A DNA stretch of 7,696 bases from an uncultured Clostridia bacterium (lineage in GTDB: Bacteria > Bacillota > Clostridia > Christensenellales > Aristaeellaceae). Shown one piece after another: positions 1-7,390 of the stretch (its first letter is position 1; each line of letters begins with the position of its first letter). The notes under the pieces are model-generated. The model searched no databases and was not told where the DNA came from. It saw nothing but the letters and a program-made list of their open reading frames with translations. The position numbers and the translations under genes are program-made. The stretch spans positions 1 to 7,696 of the forward strand of contig CAMKAE010000102.1 of assembly GCA_946410395.1 (NCBI GenBank). The letters are read 5' to 3'.

Positions 1-812
1 TCCCTGCCGCTCTCGGCGATGTACCAGCACTCCTCCCAGCCGTCCGCGCCCGTGCACCGGACCCGCAGGGCCGGATAGACATCCGTGCCATAGCAGAAAA
101 TCCGGAGGCATTCGCCGCCGGTGAAGCGCTCCGCGGTATAAACCGGCTCCGCCTCAGCAACCGTGTCGCCGTCCCAGGTCAGCTTCTCGACCGCCAGGCC
201 GGTGACGCCGGCCTCCGGGTACAGCCAGAAAGGCTCCGCGTCCGGATCCACAACGACGTCCGTGAAGGTCAGGCCGCCGGTGAAGTCGCGGCGCAGCGTC
301 AGGGAGCCCGCCTGCGCCCCCAGGCGCGGAAACGCCGCCGTCTCCACCATGGCCTCAAAGACATCCTGCCAGCCATCCGGATCGTCCGCTGGGAAAATCA
401 GCGTGAACACATATTCCATCGGATCCGTAGGCGACTGCAGGCGGATCTCTTCCGCATATGCCGTGCCGTCATTCCGGACATAGGCGCGGTACATCATGTC
501 CATGCCCACGTCCAGCTCCACGTTGGGCTCGTCGACCGCCAGCCGCCGGTAACCCGCCGCATCCCAGTCGGGCCAGTCGGGATCCATGACCTGCGCCAGG
601 GTCAGCTGCGCGCCGGAACCGGACGCCTTGGGCTCAAAGACGTCGGTGTTCCAGCCCCCTTCCTCCTCCGGGACCCCGTACACGTCCAGCAGGTCCGCGG
701 GGTAGAGGATGGTGTAATCCAGGACACTCTCGTGCAGTGTCCAGTCGCTCTCCGCCAGCGCCGCGCAGGTCAGCGCCGCCAGCGCCGTCAGCAGCAGCAA
801 AAACCGTTTCAT
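1..812 (-). CDS. Exported protein of unknown function (partial, C-terminus outside window)
   Basis: Reading leftward from the ATG at 812-810, the frame stays open for 270 codons to the window edge, so the C-terminus is missing. A good ribosome-binding site (GGGAGGG) lies about 7 nt before the ATG. The first 20 residues form a clear signal peptide: MKR, a Leu/Ala-rich core, then ALA before Glu21, which suits signal peptidase I. Cys16 is preceded by Ala-Leu-Thr, a poor lipobox, so a lipoprotein is less likely. The mature part is acidic and rich in Trp, Tyr and Asp. It has a YTILYPADL stretch near residues 33-41 and Cys residues at 235, 240, 253 and 262. No membrane segment follows the signal peptide. 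I do not recognise the family. The gene begins 29 nt after recN and is probably the fourth gene of the nadK operon. In many spore formers spoIVB occupies this position, but no PDZ domain or SpoIVB protease motif is visible in the part present. Confidence 0.8.
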   Translation of the reverse strand, partial: MKRFLLLLTALAALTCAALAESDWTLHESVLDYTILYPADLLDVYGVPEEEGGWNTDVFEPKASGSGAQLTLAQVMDPDWPDWDAAGYRRLAVDEPNVELDVGMDMMYRAYVRNDGTAYAEEIRLQSPTDPMEYVFTLIFPADDPDGWQDVFEAMVETAAFPRLGAQAGSLTLRRDFTGGLTFTDVVVDPDAEPFWLYPEAGVTGLAVEKLTWDGDTVAEAEPVYTAERFTGGECLRIFCYGTDVYPALRVRCTGADGWEECWYIAESGR

Positions 813-841
813 GCTCTCGCCCTCCCGTCCGTCGTTCTCTG

Positions 842-2554
842 TCAGGCGTCTGCCTGCTTTTTGATTTCGTCCGCGGCCTGCAGCAGCCGGGCCGCGTGCG
901 CCATGGCGCTGTCGCCGCTGCCGGCGGCGCCGCCCAGCATCCGGGCCACCTCCGCCACCCGCTCCGCATCCGTCAAGCGGCGCACATGGGTGCCCGTGCG
1001 GCCCTCCGCCACGGTTTTCTCCACCAGCAGCTGAATGTCCGCCATCGCCGCCAGCTGGGGCAGATGCGTGACGCACAGCACCTGCCGTTCCCGGGAGATG
1101 GCCGCCATCTTTTCCGCCACCGCCTGGGCCACCCGGCCGGAGATGCCCGTGTCGATCTCGTCGAACACCATGCAGTCCACGCCGTCGCGGGCAGCCTCCA
1201 TGTTTTTCAGGGCCAGCATCAGTCGGGAAAGCTCGCCGCCGGAGGCAATGCGGCTCAGCGGCTTCAGCGGCTCGCCGGGGTTCGGGGAGATCAGGAATTC
1301 CATCTCGTCGTCGCCCGTGGGCCGCGGCATCGGCGCCTTGCCCTCGCGCTCCGCGAAGGACGCGCGGAACACGGTGCTGCCCATGCCCAGGTCCTTCAGC
1401 TGCCTCTCCATGCCCTGCTCGAAAGCCTCGGCCAGCTGCCTGCGGGCAGCGCTGAGCGCCTTCGCGCAGGAGCGGTAGCGCTGCAGCAGCTGCCGGTCCT
1501 CGGCCGCGAGCGCTTCGATCTCGCTGTCCGCTGCCGTCAGTTCGTCGTATTCCGCCTGCATCGCGTCCCGCGCCGCCAGCACCGCCGGGATGTCCGCGCC
1601 GTACTTGCGCTCCAGCCGGGCGATCAGCTCCAGCCGGTTCTCCACCGCTTCAGCCCGCAGCGGGTCGAAGGCGTCGGCGCCAAGCAACGCCGCGATCTCA
1701 TAGCCGACCTCCTCCAACTCATAATAGCTGGAGCGAATCCGCGCCGCCAGGCCGCGGTAGGGCTCGCCGAAGTCCGCCAGCGCGTCCAGCGCGTCCGCGG
1801 CGGGCTTGATCTTCGACAGGGCGGGCTCCAGATCTCCGTCCGCCAGCAGGCTGTAGGCCTCCCGCAGCGCGCCCGTGATCTTGCCCGCATGGCGGCTCTT
1901 CTCCCGCTCCTCCTTGAGTTTCTCCTCCTCGCCTGGTTTTAGCTTTGCCTTCTCCATCTCGTCGAGGCTCCGCTTCAGCTCCTCCAGGCGGCGCCGGCGC
2001 TGCTCGTTCTCGCGCACCAGCTTCGCATAGCGGTGGTGGCAGGTCAGGAAGGCCTCGCAGGCCCCGGCGGTCTCCGCCAGCAGCCGCCGGTGCGCCTCGT
2101 CCCCGGCCCCGTCCAGCGTCTGAAGATGGTACTTCGGGTCCAGCAGGAAGGTGTTCTCGTGCTGGCCGTGCACGTCCATCAGCAGCGCGGCCATCTCCCG
2201 CAGCTGGCTCAGCGGCACCGCCACCCCGCAGATCCGGGAGATGCTCCGCCCGGCGGCTGTGATCTCCCGGTACAGGATCACGGGGCCGTCCTCCGGATCG
2301 ATCTCCTGCGCCCGGAGCCACGCCTCCGCCCGGGAGCCGGCGTCCAGGTCGAAGACCGCCTCCACCGAGGCGCGCTCCGTCCCGGTGCGGATCAGATCCC
2401 GGTCGGCCCGGCCGCCCAGCACCAGGTTCACCGCGTCCACGATGATGGACTTGCCCGCGCCGGTCTCGCCGGTCAGCGTGTGCAGGCCCCGGCCGAATTC
2501 GATCGTCAGCCCCTCGATCAGGGCAATGTTCCGGATGGTGAGTGTCTGCAGCAT
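842..2554 (-). CDS. recN: DNA repair ATPase RecN
   Basis: RecN is an SMC-like ATPase that acts in the cytoplasm at DNA double-strand breaks, supporting RecA-dependent recombination. The 570-residue length is normal for the family. The N-terminal ATPase half has the Walker A motif GETGAGKS at residues 29-36 and the conserved VHGQHE at 128-133. Residues about 150-380 are rich in Glu, Lys, Arg and Leu and fit the antiparallel coiled-coil arms. The C-terminal half has the ABC signature SGGELSR at 438-444, Walker B ending in FDEID at 464-468, and the switch His in VTHLPQ at 495-500. All the ATPase motifs are therefore present. The start is supported by GGAGG and AGAGGA sequences just upstream. The gene lies 19 nt after argR in the same orientation, an order common in Bacillota. 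No LexA-type operator was seen upstream of the operon. Confidence 0.97.
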   Translation of the reverse strand: MLQTLTIRNIALIEGLTIEFGRGLHTLTGETGAGKSIIVDAVNLVLGGRADRDLIRTGTERASVEAVFDLDAGSRAEAWLRAQEIDPEDGPVILYREITAAGRSISRICGVAVPLSQLREMAALLMDVHGQHENTFLLDPKYHLQTLDGAGDEAHRRLLAETAGACEAFLTCHHRYAKLVRENEQRRRRLEELKRSLDEMEKAKLKPGEEEKLKEEREKSRHAGKITGALREAYSLLADGDLEPALSKIKPAADALDALADFGEPYRGLAARIRSSYYELEEVGYEIAALLGADAFDPLRAEAVENRLELIARLERKYGADIPAVLAARDAMQAEYDELTAADSEIEALAAEDRQLLQRYRSCAKALSAARRQLAEAFEQGMERQLKDLGMGSTVFRASFAEREGKAPMPRPTGDDEMEFLISPNPGEPLKPLSRIASGGELSRLMLALKNMEAARDGVDCMVFDEIDTGISGRVAQAVAEKMAAISRERQVLCVTHLPQLAAMADIQLLVEKTVAEGRTGTHVRRLTDAERVAEVARMLGGAAGSGDSAMAHAARLLQAADEIKKQADA

Positions 2555-2573
2555 ATCCTCTCGCCTCCGGTTC

Positions 2574-3023
2574 TCAGCGCATCAGCTCCAGCAGGCGCTG
2601 CTCCACCCCGGGAGCCTCCGCCGCGCTGCGGGCCACCAGCAGGACCGTGTTGTCCCCCGCGAGGGTGCCCAGCACCTCCGGCCAGTTCAGCGCGTCCAGG
2701 GCTTCCGCCGCGACGTTGGCCGACCCGGACAGGGTCTTGATCACCAGCAGGTTTTCCGAAACTGCCACCGACAGGAGCGACTCCCGCAGCATCCGGTGGA
2801 GACGCTCGCCGATGCTCCGGTCCACGGCGGCGGGCAGGGCGTAACGGTAGCCGCCCTCCGGCGTCTGGACCTTCTGCAGCGCAAGCTCCCGGATGTCCCG
2901 GGACACCGTGGCCTGGGTCACCTGCAAGCCCATCTCCGCCAGCGCACGGGCCAGCCCGTCCTGCGTGTCGATGGCCTGCTGCCGGATCAGTTCAAGGATG
3001 GCCTGCTGCCGCTGTGCCTTCAT
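2574..3023 (-). CDS. argR: Arginine repressor ArgR/AhrC
   Basis: This is the hexameric arginine-sensing transcription factor that represses arginine synthesis genes and, in many Bacillota, activates catabolic ones. At 149 residues it is full length. The N-terminal winged-helix domain contains the hallmark QATVSRDIREL at 37-47, the DNA recognition helix. The C-terminal oligomerisation and arginine-binding domain has GSANVAAEALD at 100-110 and GTLAGDNTVLLV at 119-130. The usual GDD there is GDN, so Asn125 replaces the second arginine-contacting Asp. I chose the ATG at 3023-3021 because GGGAGG precedes it at the right distance and the protein begins with the family-typical KxxRQxxILELI. A longer reading from 3128 adds residues that overlap the nadK coding end and are not ArgR-like. 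The gene is 26 nt after nadK and 19 nt before recN. An ARG-box candidate in the operon promoter suggests autoregulation. Confidence 0.96.
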   Translation of the reverse strand: MKAQRQQAILELIRQQAIDTQDGLARALAEMGLQVTQATVSRDIRELALQKVQTPEGGYRYALPAAVDRSIGERLHRMLRESLLSVAVSENLLVIKTLSGSANVAAEALDALNWPEVLGTLAGDNTVLLVARSAAEAPGVEQRLLELMR

Positions 3024-3049
3024 GTCTCTTTTCCTCCCAAACGTCCCCT

Positions 3050-3853
3050 TCACCGGGACCACTCGATCAGTTTCTGGTGCACCACGTCGAAAAAGCCCGT
3101 CGTCCGCAGCCGGATCAACCGCACGCATTCCGCTGCCCGGCGGATCTCCACCGCGTCCCCGGCGTGGAGCGCGGCGTAAGCCTGGCCGTCCACCTGCAGG
3201 GACGCCTCCACCGGCTCGTCCGGGGAGAGTTCCAGCCGCACCACGGCATCGCCGGGGATCACCTGGGGCCGGTGCTGCAGGCTGTGGGGGCAGATCGGCG
3301 TGATCAGCATGCAGTCCACCCCCGGCGCGATGATGGGGCCGCCCGCGGACAGGGAATACCCCGTGGACCCCGTCGGCGTGGAGACCAGCAGGCCGTCGGC
3401 GCGGTAGTCCCCCGCCCAGCTGCCGTCCACCAGCGCCCGGACCCGGATCAGCCGGGCATACCCGCCACGGCTGAGCACCGCGTCGTTCAGGGCCAGATGC
3501 CGCGCATCTCCCGCGGTGACCGCCAGCATGGACCGTTTCTCCTCCCGGTAATCGCCCGTCATCAGACGCTCCAGCGCCTTTTTCAGCCCCTCCGGCTCCA
3601 CCTCGGACAGAAAGCCGAGATTGCCCAGGTTCACCCCCAGGACGGGCACATCCCGCTCCGCGGCCGCCCGGGCCGCCCGCAGCATGGTGCCGTCGCCGCC
3701 CAGCGCCACCAGGGCATCCAGCCGTTCAGGCAGCCGAACGCCGTCCAGGCCGTATACCCACACGCCCCTGGCCCTCAGCCATTCCGCCGCCTCCGCAGCC
3801 GCGGCCGCGGCCCGGGGCAGGCCTTCCGGCACAATCAGTCCGATGCTTTGCAT
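3050..3853 (-). CDS. nadK: NAD kinase
   Basis: NadK phosphorylates NAD+ with ATP (or polyphosphate in some family members) to give NADP+ in the cytoplasm. The 267-residue protein carries the family motifs in order: GGDGT at 52-56, NLGNLGFLSE at 75-84, the ND motif in LNDAV at 122-126, ADGLLVSTPTGSTGYSLSAG at 152-171, ITPICPH at 184-190 and VDGQ at 221-224. It is slightly shorter than many homologues because the N-terminus is compact. An Ala-rich stretch lies near residues 15-28. The ATG at 3853-3851 has a GGAGG 8 nt upstream (3866-3862). It is the first gene of the leftward operon nadK-argR-recN and is transcribed from the promoter described at 3886-3914. Confidence 0.96.
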   Translation of the reverse strand: MQSIGLIVPEGLPRAAAAAAEAAEWLRARGVWVYGLDGVRLPERLDALVALGGDGTMLRAARAAAERDVPVLGVNLGNLGFLSEVEPEGLKKALERLMTGDYREEKRSMLAVTAGDARHLALNDAVLSRGGYARLIRVRALVDGSWAGDYRADGLLVSTPTGSTGYSLSAGGPIIAPGVDCMLITPICPHSLQHRPQVIPGDAVVRLELSPDEPVEASLQVDGQAYAALHAGDAVEIRRAAECVRLIRLRTTGFFDVVHQKLIEWSR

Positions 3854-3882
3854 CCCTCAGCCCTCCGACGCATGAAATCCCG

Positions 3883-3899
3883 TATATTATACCACAGAA
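3883..3899 (-). repeat. Inverted copy 1 of a 17-nt promoter core
   Basis: Read on the minus strand this is TTCTGTGGTATAATATA, identical over 17 nt to 4034-4050 on the plus strand. It contains the extended -10 element of the nadK promoter. The identity stops immediately outside the block on both sides. Confidence 0.9.
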
Positions 3900-3914
3900 T
3901 GCATATTCATGCAA
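3886..3914 (-). promoter_or_regulatory. SigA-type promoter of the nadK-argR-recN operon
   Basis: On the minus strand a TTGCAT -35 (3914-3909) is followed by a 17-bp spacer and a perfect TATAAT -10 (3891-3886), with an extended TGG before the -10. The expected transcription start is near 3879. That gives a leader of about 26 nt containing the nadK ribosome-binding site. The spacer holds the ARG-box candidate, so a bound repressor would block RNA polymerase directly. Confidence 0.85.
3896..3909. promoter_or_regulatory. Candidate ARG box (ArgR operator)
   Basis: The plus-strand sequence AGAATGCATATTCA matches the known ARG-box core pattern TGAAT-4 nt-ATTCA in 9 of 10 arm positions (TGAATATGCATTCT on the minus strand). 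It sits between the -35 and -10 of the nadK operon promoter, and the second gene of that operon is argR. Only one good box is seen. A second inverted repeat (CATGC-AA-GCATG, 3908-3919) overlaps the -35 but does not match the ARG box. The assignment is by pattern only. Confidence 0.6.
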
Positions 3915-4018
3915 GCATGCGGGATGTGAAAAACGGGCGGTCCCGCGTCGTTCCCGCCATGGTGTCCGAAGGTTCCGGAAAGGAGGCGATTTTTGCGATA
4001 TATATTGTAGAAAAAGCT

Positions 4019-6095
<2,077 letters not shown>

Positions 6096-6123
6096 GGAAA
6101 GAGACGGACAGGAGGTTCAGCCC

Positions 6124-6402
6124 ATGCTCTACCCGTTCATGACCTTGCCCGACGAAACGGAGATCGTGCATTCCGAGAGTCTGAACATTGACGGCAGGGA
6201 GTGTGTGAAGGTCTGCATCGAAAAGCCTGTTGACGGCGGCTTCAAATCCGCAACCTGCTGGCTTCCGGATTATCGCTGGGAAAATGTCAGCGGTTACACA
6301 CCGCAGGAACTCGACTGCCTTTTGGAGCTGATTCAAAGCCTCGCCGCGACCATCTATGAACTGGCCAGGGAGGGAGGCTTTGAACATGCCGCAGCTGTTT
6401 AA
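6124..6402 (+). CDS. Small protein of unknown function, partner of the DUF4160-like gene
   Basis: A 92-residue soluble protein. The ATG at 6124 has an AGGAGG at 6110-6115 with 8-nt spacing. An in-frame ATG at 6088 lies inside gyrB and lacks such a site. It begins MLYPFMTLPDETEIVHSE and has a central ATCWLPDYRWENVSGY stretch (43-58), then a probable amphipathic helix (60-82) and a Gly-Phe-rich tail. There is no signal peptide or membrane segment. I recognise the look of small Bacillota hypothetical proteins but cannot name a family. Its end overlaps the next gene by 17 nt, indicating translational coupling. It starts 28 nt after gyrB with no terminator between. Three hand-counted lines average about 54% G+C, below gyrB. 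A toxin-antitoxin or regulatory pair with the next gene is possible but unproven. Confidence 0.8.
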   Translation: MLYPFMTLPDETEIVHSESLNIDGRECVKVCIEKPVDGGFKSATCWLPDYRWENVSGYTPQELDCLLELIQSLAATIYELAREGGFEHAAAV

Positions 6403-6664
6403 AGTCGGCAGTTATCTGGTTTATTTCCGGATCAATGAAAATGATCCGCTCGAGCCTGTTCATGTGCATATTGCCCAGATCAGGCCTTCCGCCGGCGCAA
6501 CAAAGGTATGGATCACCAGAGCAGGAAAGTGCCTGTTGCAGAACAACAATTCCCACATCCCGGAGCGTCAGCTTCGCATCATGATGAGCATCATAGAGGC
6601 AAGAAGCAGCGAAATCATCGCAAAGTGGAAGGAAACATTCGGAGAAGCAAGCTTCTACTGCTGA
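6386..6664 (+). CDS. DUF4160-like small protein
   Basis: A 92-residue protein resembling the DUF4160 family. It has a short N-terminal strand (MPQLFKVGSYLVYF), the typical P-x-H-V-H-I patch (PVHVHI, 24-29), a strand with ATKVWI (38-43), and a C-terminal helix ending in KWKETFG (80-86). The molecular function of DUF4160 is not established. Members often lie beside another small gene, commonly DUF2442, and have been suspected of forming toxin-antitoxin-like pairs. Here the neighbour does not look like DUF2442. The ATG at 6386 is chosen because AGGGAGG (6371-6377) lies 8 nt upstream. An in-frame ATG at 6356 has no comparable site. Hand-counted G+C over 240 nt is about 50%, the lowest of any gene here, which hints at acquisition from elsewhere. 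Confidence 0.8.
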   Translation: MPQLFKVGSYLVYFRINENDPLEPVHVHIAQIRPSAGATKVWITRAGKCLLQNNNSHIPERQLRIMMSIIEARSSEIIAKWKETFGEASFYC

Positions 6665-6687
6665 TATACGAACCTTGCGGGAAACGC

Positions 6688-6724
6688 ACTTGCATTGTAA
6701 CGTAATTTGCGTTACAATGCAAGT
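6688..6724. promoter_or_regulatory. Perfect 15-bp inverted repeat, probable antitoxin operator
   Basis: The arms ACTTGCATTGTAACG (6688-6702) and CGTTACAATGCAAGT (6710-6724) are perfect reverse complements separated by 7 nt (TAATTTG). No T-run follows on either strand, so this is not an intrinsic terminator. It lies directly before the antitoxin ribosome-binding site and spans the promoter of that gene. That is the usual place for the operator of a RelB/DinJ-type antitoxin that represses its own operon. On transcripts reading through from gyrB it could also fold as a hairpin ending 2 nt before the ribosome-binding site. Confidence 0.88.
6690..6718 (+). promoter_or_regulatory. SigA-type promoter of the toxin-antitoxin pair
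   Basis: TTGCAT (-35, 6690-6695), a spacer of exactly 17 bp, and TACAAT (-10, 6713-6718). Each hexamer sits in one arm of the 15-bp inverted repeat. The expected start near 6725 falls just outside the repeat and gives a very short leader of about 16 nt holding AAGGAGG at 6727-6733. That ribosome-binding site is 7 nt before the ATG at 6741 but only 1 nt before the ATG at 6735, which decides the antitoxin start. Confidence 0.78.
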
Positions 6725-6740
6725 ATAAGGAGGGATGGCT

Positions 6741-7049
6741 ATGGAAAAGACAGCGACACTGAACATTCGGGTGAATCCGGAGGATAAAAAGGCTGCCGAG
6801 GCGGTGCTGGAGCAGTTGGGCATTCCCGTATCCACGGCGGTCACAATATTCCTGAAGAAGATCGCCATGACGGGTGGCATCCCGTTCTCCGTGCGCCTTC
6901 CTCAGGCCCCATCCGGCCTGGACACGGGCCGCATGACCGATGCAGAAATCCGCGAGAGCCTGATGGAAGGTATCCGCGAAGCCGACGCCGGAATGGGCAT
7001 TGACGCGTCGGAGGCCTTCCGGCACCTGAAGGAGAGTCAGACTGCATGA
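6741..7049 (+). CDS. RelB/DinJ-family antitoxin
   Basis: A 102-residue antitoxin of the RelB/DinJ type. The N-terminal ribbon-helix-helix region reads TATLNIRVNPEDKKAAEAVL (4-23), then EQLGIPVSTAVTIFLKKIA (24-42), then the family-typical GGIPFSVRLP (45-54). This part should dimerise and bind the operator at 6688-6724. The C-terminal part (about 60-102) is acidic and Met/Glu-rich and probably wraps the toxin. I chose the second ATG (6741) over 6735 for ribosome-binding-site spacing. The stop codon overlaps the toxin start as ATGA, so the two are translationally coupled. The operon is likely autorepressed by the antitoxin and more strongly by the complex, as is known for the family. One hand-counted line gives about 62% G+C, close to the host genes. 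Confidence 0.93.
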   Translation: MEKTATLNIRVNPEDKKAAEAVLEQLGIPVSTAVTIFLKKIAMTGGIPFSVRLPQAPSGLDTGRMTDAEIRESLMEGIREADAGMGIDASEAFRHLKESQTA

Positions 7050-7375
7050 GGACCTACCGTGTGCTGGTCATGCCCAGGGTGCTGAAGAAAATGGACGCCA
7101 TCCGGAAGTACATCGCCGAAGAGCTGTGCGCGCCTGTCGCAGCGGAACGCATGTACAGTCGGATCGCCGAGGCCGTTCTCTCGCTGGAGAAGAATCCGGA
7201 ACGCTGCCACACGGCCTTTCCGGGGCGCCCGTGGGCCGAGGGACTCCGGCGCATGAATGTTGCCAGGTATGCCCTGTTCTTCAGAATCCGCGACGAGCAG
7301 GTGGAAGTGGTGGATGTGCTGTACGCCGCATCGGATCTTGAAAGACGTCTGAGGGAAGACACGAAGCAAGAATAA
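7046..7375 (+). CDS. RelE/ParE-superfamily toxin
   Basis: A 109-residue basic protein of the RelE/ParE fold. It has an N-terminal strand YRVLVMPRVLKKMDAI (4-19), a helical hairpin (about 20-50) with KYIAEEL, and a C-terminal sheet with GLRRMNVARYALFFRI (66-81) and VEVVDVLYAASDLERRL (86-102). These are typical positions in the superfamily, and both ends look intact. RelE members cut mRNA on the ribosome and ParE members poison gyrase. The sequence alone does not decide which applies. Pairing with a DinJ-like antitoxin leans towards the RelE/YafQ side, while the RxxDL-like end resembles ParE-type clostridial toxins. It overlaps the antitoxin by 4 nt and ends 15 nt before gyrA. Confidence 0.9.
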   Translation: MRTYRVLVMPRVLKKMDAIRKYIAEELCAPVAAERMYSRIAEAVLSLEKNPERCHTAFPGRPWAEGLRRMNVARYALFFRIRDEQVEVVDVLYAASDLERRLREDTKQE

Positions 7376-7390
7376 CAAGGAGTCCACAGC

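Noticed and set aside
737..1942. A 401-codon open frame on the plus strand across recN
   Set aside because: It is a shadow of recN, rich in Arg, Gln and Ala, with no motif and no credible ribosome-binding site.
3024..3128. N-terminally extended ArgR
   Set aside because: The extra 35 residues overlap the nadK 3' end and are not family-like. A strong ribosome-binding site precedes the internal ATG at 3023.
3928..3957. Possible minus-strand intrinsic terminator (GGCGG/CCGCC then CGTTTTT)
   Set aside because: The stem is only 5 bp with a 13-nt loop. It lies upstream of the nadK promoter, where no leftward transcript is expected.
3854..3960. LexA (SOS) box controlling recN
   Set aside because: No GAAC-4 nt-GTTC pattern was found in the nadK promoter region. 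The nearby GAACGACGCG lacks the second half.
3981..4010. AGGAGG followed by TTG and a 5-codon frame upstream of gyrB
   Set aside because: It lies before the gyrB transcription start and has no promoter of its own, so it is probably chance.
6096..7390. Target-site duplication flanking the small-gene block
   Set aside because: The sequences around 6110-6126 and 7376-7393 resemble each other only through their ribosome-binding sites and start codons. No convincing direct repeat was seen by eye.
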